From assembly GCF_017306545.1 (NCBI RefSeq), contig NZ_JAFKID010000042.1, positions 1-37,908 on the forward strand: a DNA stretch of 37,908 nt, read 5' to 3'. Every line of letters starts with the position of its first letter. The stretch's first letter is position 1. The notes under the pieces are model-generated. The model saw only the letters and a list, made by a program, of their open reading frames with translations, had not been told where the DNA came from and made no database searches. The position numbers were made by a program, and so were the translations under genes. Origin of the DNA: Mesorhizobium sp. (lineage in GTDB: Bacteria > Pseudomonadota > Alphaproteobacteria > Rhizobiales > Rhizobiaceae). Shown here in pieces: positions 33,428 through 37,908 of this stretch.

Positions 33428-33756
33428 TCAGCCGGCCAGCAGGTCGTAGCGGTCGGCGTTCATGACCTTGGTCCAGGCGGCGACGAAGTCGTTGCCTTGG
33501 CGCGTGATGGCGATTGCGTGACCGAAGGGACGTGCCGCGGCTGCACGGTGTCGGGCGTTCGTTGTCCGGCCGGCGATTTCCTGGATGCGCACCAGCCGGA
33601 CGGCAATCGTAAAAGGCGAAAGGCGCGGGCGTCTTTGTTCAGCGTGAATGCGTCTGCGGCCAAATCGTATCGGCAATACGCCGCGCCATTCGTTCCTCGA
33701 TCCCGGTCCGCCGGAATACCTCCGTGCGACCACGGAAGGCTCCAGGTAATTTCCAC
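33428..33756 (-). pseudogene. Possible frameshifted small gene
   Basis: Two overlapping minus-strand frames look like parts of one protein. The upstream one (GTG 33754-33756) reads plausibly through AAYCRYDLAADAFTLNKDAR and FRLLRLPSG, then loses coherence. Near 33592 another frame takes over with VRIQEIAGRTTNARHRAA, ARPFGHAIAITRQGNDFVAA and AWTKVMNADRYDLLAG to the stop at 33428. A one-base shift around 33590 would join them. Alternatively the 54-codon downstream frame with GTG 33590-33592 is a gene by itself, but it lacks a ribosome site. The family is unknown. Confidence 0.3.
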
Positions 33757-33850
33757 AAAAATCCAAAGAATTCCGGGAAATTTCCGCCCGGAAACTTGTT
33801 TGTGCAGGCCGGTTAATATTACGACTGCCGTGTAATGAGGCGGTGGGATA

Positions 33851-36800
33851 ATGCATCAGCTTGACCAGTCTCGGGCAGCGCGTCGGCGCGCCCTTCTTTC
33901 CGGCACGGCTTTCGCCGGCGTGTTGCTCGCGGGTGTCGCGGGTCAGGCGGACGGGGCGCTGGCAGCCTGTACCTTTTCGGACACTTATACGTTTTCCTGC
34001 GGCTCGATGGTGTCGACACCTGCGGACTGGGTGGCCGTCCACACCGGCGGCGTGACCACCGGCACGATCGAAGCCGGCGCGACGATCAGCCAGGCGGGGC
34101 TTGCAGTTAACGCGGGAGCAGGAAGCTCCCTTGACATCGTCAACAACGGCACCGTGACCGGATCGCTCATGGGCCTTGGTCTCGCCGCTGACGGCGGAAA
34201 TGTCACCTATTCGGGCAACGGCAGCGCCAGCGCCACTCTCGCAGGGCTTGCACCCGCTGGCCTCGCCATTGGCGCCAAGACCGGCTTCATCGCGGTGGGG
34301 ACTGCCGATACACCCGTCGTACCGCACTTTTCCGGACCTGCCGGTCTTTGGACCCAGACAGACATCGGTCCGATCTCGGTCTTTCTGAACGGCGGCAGCC
34401 TCTCCAGCTTCGACGCCAATGGCGGCGGCCTGGTCATGCAGGGCGGCGGAAACGTCTCCGCCGCGCTGACAGGCGGCACCACCATCACGAATGCCGGCAC
34501 CGCAGGAACCGGCTACGGCATTATAGCGGACTCGATAAGCGGTTCGGCGAGCGTCACATCGGACGCGAATATCGGCAGTGCCGCCAACATGTTCGGGAAC
34601 GGCATCGGCGTCACCGGCGGATCGGGGAATGTCACCTTGTCCCAGACCGGCGGGACGATTTATGCGGCGACGATAGGATCGGTCGCCCTTGGTGCGGGTG
34701 CCGTCAACGTCATGGCCGCCGGCACGATCAGCGGAGGCGTATACGGTATCGTGGCCGCCAGCCTTGCCGGGACCGTGACCGTCACGGCCGCGGGTACGAT
34801 CAGCGACACGCAGAACGGGATCGTGGCCCAAGGCCTCGACCGGACCGACGTCGCGGTCTCCGGCACGATCACCGCCGATGACATCGGTATTTTCGCCGTG
34901 GGCACTCATGTGGGCGTCTCGGTGGGCAACGGCGCGACGGTGCAAGGCACAAATAGAGGAGGTGTCTCGGTCCAAGCCTCGGACAGCCTGATCGAGAACA
35001 ACGGCACGATCACCGGTATAGCCGGTGTCGGATCCGCCATCGGCACCGCAACGGTCAACAATGCCGGCAGCATCATCGGGACCAGCGGCATTGCGGTGTA
35101 TCTTGTCGGCGGCGCCGACAACATCTTTGTCATGAGCGGGCCGAACGCGACGCTGTCGGGTGTGGCCATCGGCAGCGGCACGGACACCTTCCGCCTCGCG
35201 GGCTCCGGTTCCAACAGCTTCGACGTCGGCCAGATCGACACCGGCTGGGTGCTGCTCGACAAGACCGGCTCGTCCGATTGGTCGCTCACCGGGACATCGA
35301 CCTATAGCGGCCCGGTGACGGTCTCCGACGGCACGCTGTCTGTCGACGGCGATCTCAATTCGATGTCGGGCGCCACCGTCACCGGCGGCCGGCTCGTCGT
35401 CAACAGCGACCTCACCTGGGCGTCGGGCGTTGCGGTCAACGGCGGCCGGCTTTCGGTGAACGGGACGCTGCACGGGCCGGTCAGCGTCGCCGCCGGCGGC
35501 ACGCTGGGCGGCAGCGGCACGATCGACGGCGGCGCCATGGTCGACGGCGCGCTGTCGGCCGGCAACTCGCCGGGCACGCTGACGGTCGTTGGCGACCTGA
35601 CGCTCGGCGGCGGCTCGACCTCGGTGTTCGAACTCAACACGCCGGGCGTGGTCGGCGGCACCGGCGCCGGCGGCAACGACCTGGTCAGGGTCGGCAACAA
35701 TTTGACGCTCGGCGGCACGCTCGACGCGCGTGTCGCGGCGGCGGGGTTCTATCAGCTGTTCACCTATGGCGGCACGCTGTCGGGTTCGTTCGCCGGTGCC
35801 ACGGCGACGGGCACCGGCGGCTTCGTGCCGGCGCCCGGCGTTCCGGATGTCGTCACCGGCATCGCGCACCAGGTCAATCTGTCGGTGCTCGCCTCCGGGC
35901 AGACGATGCAATTCTGGGACGGTGCCGATGCGGTCGGCAACGGCACGGTGGACGGCGGCGCCGGCATCTGGAGCACGGCCGCAACCAACTGGACCGGCGC
36001 ACCCGGCCATGCCGCGATCAACGGCACCTGGGGCGGTTCGGTCGGCGTCTTTACCGGCGCGGCCGGCGGCGCCGTCACCGTCAGCGGCACGCAAAGCTTC
36101 GACACGCTACAGATCTCGACCAACGGCTATACGTTCAATGGCGGCTCGTTGGCACTGTCCCCGGCGAGCGGCGGCGCGGGGACGCTCAACGTCGACGGCG
36201 GCATCTCCACCACCATCGCCTCGGCGATCGTCGACGGCACGGGTACGGTGCTCAAGAAGGCAGGCGGCGGAACGCTCGTGCTGACGGGCGCGAACACCTA
36301 CGGCGGCGGCACGCAGCTTGTCGGCGGCACGCTGTCGGTGTCGAGCGACGGCAATCTGGGCGCGGCTTCGGGCGCGCTGACAATCGACGGCGGCACGCTG
36401 CAAAACACGGCCGCCCTGACGTCGGCGCGTAACGTCACGCTGCTTTCGGGCGGCGGCATCCTTCAGGCCGATGCCGACCTGACCCTGACCGGCGCTGTCG
36501 CCGGCGGCGGCACGCTGACCAAGGCGGGTGCCGGAACGCTGAGGCTCTCCGGCGCCAACAGCTACGGCGGCACGGTCGTCTCCGCCGGCACGCTGATCGG
36601 CAATGCCGGTTCGATCTCCGGCGACATCGCCAACGACGCGACGGTGGTGTTCGAGCAGGCGGCCGCCGGTACCTTTGCCGGTGCCATCGGCGGCTCGGGC
36701 GCCATGGTCAAGCAGGGCGCCGGCGCGCTGACGCTGGCCGGCACCTCGACGCTCGACTGGTCGATCGAAGACGGCGGGCTTGCCACAGCCGCCGAGCGCT

Positions 36801-37908
36801 TCGGCGGCGATGCCGAGATCGGCTCGGGCGCATCGCTCACCTTCGACGAAGCGGCGAATGCTGCCTATGGCGGCGCGTTCAGCGGAACGGGGCGGTTCGT
36901 CAAGGCCGGTTCCGGCACGCTCGCCTATGACGGCGCCGGCTCAAGCTTCACCGGGACCACCGACGTCAGTGCCGGCGGCCTGATCGTCGGCTCGGACGCC
37001 GCGCATGCCAGCGCCGTGCTCGGCGGCTCGTTCGACATCGCCGGCGGCGCCCTGCTCGGCGGCCACGGCACGGTCGGCTCCGGCGCCGGCAGTATGGTGA
37101 CGATCGCCTCGGGCGGCACGCTCTCGCCCGGCAACTCGATCGGCACGCTGACGGTCAACGGCGACCTCGCCCTTGCGGCGGGTTCGACCTATCTCGCCGA
37201 GATAGCCGGCGCCAGCAGCGACAAGACCGTCGTGACCGGCACCGCCAGCCTCGGCGGCAAGGTAGCGGTGGACCCGCTGGAGCGGCTGCGGGCGAAGACC
37301 ACCTACACCATCCTGACGGCCGGCACGGCGAGCGGCGCCTTCTCCGGCGTCGACTTCCTCACCGCGACCAACTTTGCAAGGAACCCACGGCTGACCTACG
37401 CGGGCAACGACGTGCTTCTGACGCTCGATCCCGGCCTGCTGTCGCCGATCCTGCCGGGCAACGCCACCTTCAACCAGAAGAACGTCGCGGCCGGCATCGA
37501 CAATGCGCTGATCGGCGGCACCACGCTGCCGGACAGCTTCAATGCGCTGTTCGCCCTGTCGGACAATCCCCTGCTGGATGCGCTGTCGCAACTCTCCGGC
37601 GAAATCCACGCCTCGGCCAAGGGGGCATTGCTGGAGGACAGCCGGTTCCTGCGCGATGCGGTCAACGAGCGGCTGCGCGCGGCCTTCGACGGCGTCGGCG
37701 CCGCCGCGACGCCGGTGCTCGCCTATGGCGAGACGGGCAAGGACGGCGGCGCCACGGCGGCGGTCGGTCATGCGCTGGCGCCGGCCGATACCGGCGGCGT
37801 CGCCGCCTGGGGCTCGGTCTTCGGCTCCTGGAGCAGCATGGACGGCGACGGCAACGCGGCCAAACTCTCGCGTTCCGCCGGCGGCTTCTTCACCGGCATC
37901 GACGGGCT
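33851..37908 (+). CDS. Large autotransporter with PATR repeats (partial, 3' end outside window)
   Basis: An open frame of more than 1350 codons from ATG 33851 (GAGGCGGTGGG upstream) to the window end. The signal region (MHQLDQSRAARRRALLSGTA, FAGVLLAGVAG) is followed by an N-terminal passenger rich in NNGTVTG/NNGTITG units. Further on are autotransporter-associated beta-strand repeats near residues 800 (LKKAGGGTLVLTGANTYGGG) and 890 (LTKAGAGTLRLSGANSYGG), and two LSAGNSPGTL/LSPGNSIGTL segments. The barrel entry is DALSQLSGEIHASAKGALLE, then WGSVFGSWSSMDGDGN. It is a type Va secreted adhesin or surface protein; most of the barrel lies beyond the window. It is distinct in sequence from the autotransporter at 25558-27654. 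Confidence 0.9.
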   Translation, partial: MHQLDQSRAARRRALLSGTAFAGVLLAGVAGQADGALAACTFSDTYTFSCGSMVSTPADWVAVHTGGVTTGTIEAGATISQAGLAVNAGAGSSLDIVNNGTVTGSLMGLGLAADGGNVTYSGNGSASATLAGLAPAGLAIGAKTGFIAVGTADTPVVPHFSGPAGLWTQTDIGPISVFLNGGSLSSFDANGGGLVMQGGGNVSAALTGGTTITNAGTAGTGYGIIADSISGSASVTSDANIGSAANMFGNGIGVTGGSGNVTLSQTGGTIYAATIGSVALGAGAVNVMAAGTISGGVYGIVAASLAGTVTVTAAGTISDTQNGIVAQGLDRTDVAVSGTITADDIGIFAVGTHVGVSVGNGATVQGTNRGGVSVQASDSLIENNGTITGIAGVGSAIGTATVNNAGSIIGTSGIAVYLVGGADNIFVMSGPNATLSGVAIGSGTDTFRLAGSGSNSFDVGQIDTGWVLLDKTGSSDWSLTGTSTYSGPVTVSDGTLSVDGDLNSMSGATVTGGRLVVNSDLTWASGVAVNGGRLSVNGTLHGPVSVAAGGTLGGSGTIDGGAMVDGALSAGNSPGTLTVVGDLTLGGGSTSVFELNTPGVVGGTGAGGNDLVRVGNNLTLGGTLDARVAAAGFYQLFTYGGTLSGSFAGATATGTGGFVPAPGVPDVVTGIAHQVNLSVLASGQTMQFWDGADAVGNGTVDGGAGIWSTAATNWTGAPGHAAINGTWGGSVGVFTGAAGGAVTVSGTQSFDTLQISTNGYTFNGGSLALSPASGGAGTLNVDGGISTTIASAIVDGTGTVLKKAGGGTLVLTGANTYGGGTQLVGGTLSVSSDGNLGAASGALTIDGGTLQNTAALTSARNVTLLSGGGILQADADLTLTGAVAGGGTLTKAGAGTLRLSGANSYGGTVVSAGTLIGNAGSISGDIANDATVVFEQAAAGTFAGAIGGSGAMVKQGAGALTLAGTSTLDWSIEDGGLATAAERFGGDAEIGSGASLTFDEAANAAYGGAFSGTGRFVKAGSGTLAYDGAGSSFTGTTDVSAGGLIVGSDAAHASAVLGGSFDIAGGALLGGHGTVGSGAGSMVTIASGGTLSPGNSIGTLTVNGDLALAAGSTYLAEIAGASSDKTVVTGTASLGGKVAVDPLERLRAKTTYTILTAGTASGAFSGVDFLTATNFARNPRLTYAGNDVLLTLDPGLLSPILPGNATFNQKNVAAGIDNALIGGTTLPDSFNALFALSDNPLLDALSQLSGEIHASAKGALLEDSRFLRDAVNERLRAAFDGVGAAATPVLAYGETGKDGGATAAVGHALAPADTGGVAAWGSVFGSWSSMDGDGNAAKLSRSAGGFFTGIDG

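Noticed and set aside
33428-36094. An 888-codon minus-strand frame covering the second autotransporter
   Set aside because: Low-complexity Asp/Arg/Ala-rich shadow of the plus-strand autotransporter; only its last 50 or so codons, outside that gene, look protein-like and are treated separately.

Overview
The window is GC-rich DNA with tightly packed genes, many ATGA-type start/stop overlaps and good Shine-Dalgarno sites. Gene content (CaiB, acyl-CoA dehydrogenases, SDRs, an IS6-type transposase remnant, large autotransporters with PATR repeats) suggests an alphaproteobacterium, most likely a Hyphomicrobiales/Phyllobacteriaceae (Mesorhizobium-like) chromosome or plasmid. The taxonomic placement is inference from style, not from a marker gene.

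Bases 1-25102 form one large acyl-CoA catabolic island. It begins with the tail of etfA and a CaiB-type CoA-transferase. It then holds four acyl-CoA dehydrogenases, two AMP-forming acyl-CoA ligases, one NDP-forming acyl-CoA ligase, two unusual crotonases, seven SDR-fold proteins (six classical, one NmrA-like), a MaoC pair, a thiolase-fold protein next to a free-standing DUF35 protein, an MmgE/PrpD protein, a NIPSNAP protein, an EamA permease and one TetR regulator. The MaoC/MaoC/thiolase-fold/DUF35/acyl-CoA dehydrogenase block resembles the side-chain-shortening block of actinobacterial steroid degradation (chsH1-chsH2-ltp2-chsE), so a branched or alicyclic (isoprenoid- or steroid-like) acid is a reasonable guess for the substrate. 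The substrate itself cannot be read from the sequence.

Five intergenic regions of the island carry variants of one palindrome, CTAAC-N4-GTTAG. In several cases its right arm overlaps the predicted -10 element. These sites precede every major transcription unit, including the divergent TetR gene, and suggest a single local regulon with autoregulation.

An IS6-family transposase remnant (about 25103-25476) marks the border to a second region devoted to the cell surface. On the minus strand lie four small secreted Asn/Gly-repeat proteins and an autotransporter with exact 25-residue passenger repeats. Two of the small proteins are built mainly from 13-residue units of the form NGNxNGNxNxGxx, one starts with such units and then degenerates, and one has 9-residue units. 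A histidine kinase/NarL-type response regulator pair is divergent from them. Then come a VOC-fold protein, a small unknown gene, a possible frameshifted fragment, and a very large second autotransporter that runs off the end of the window.
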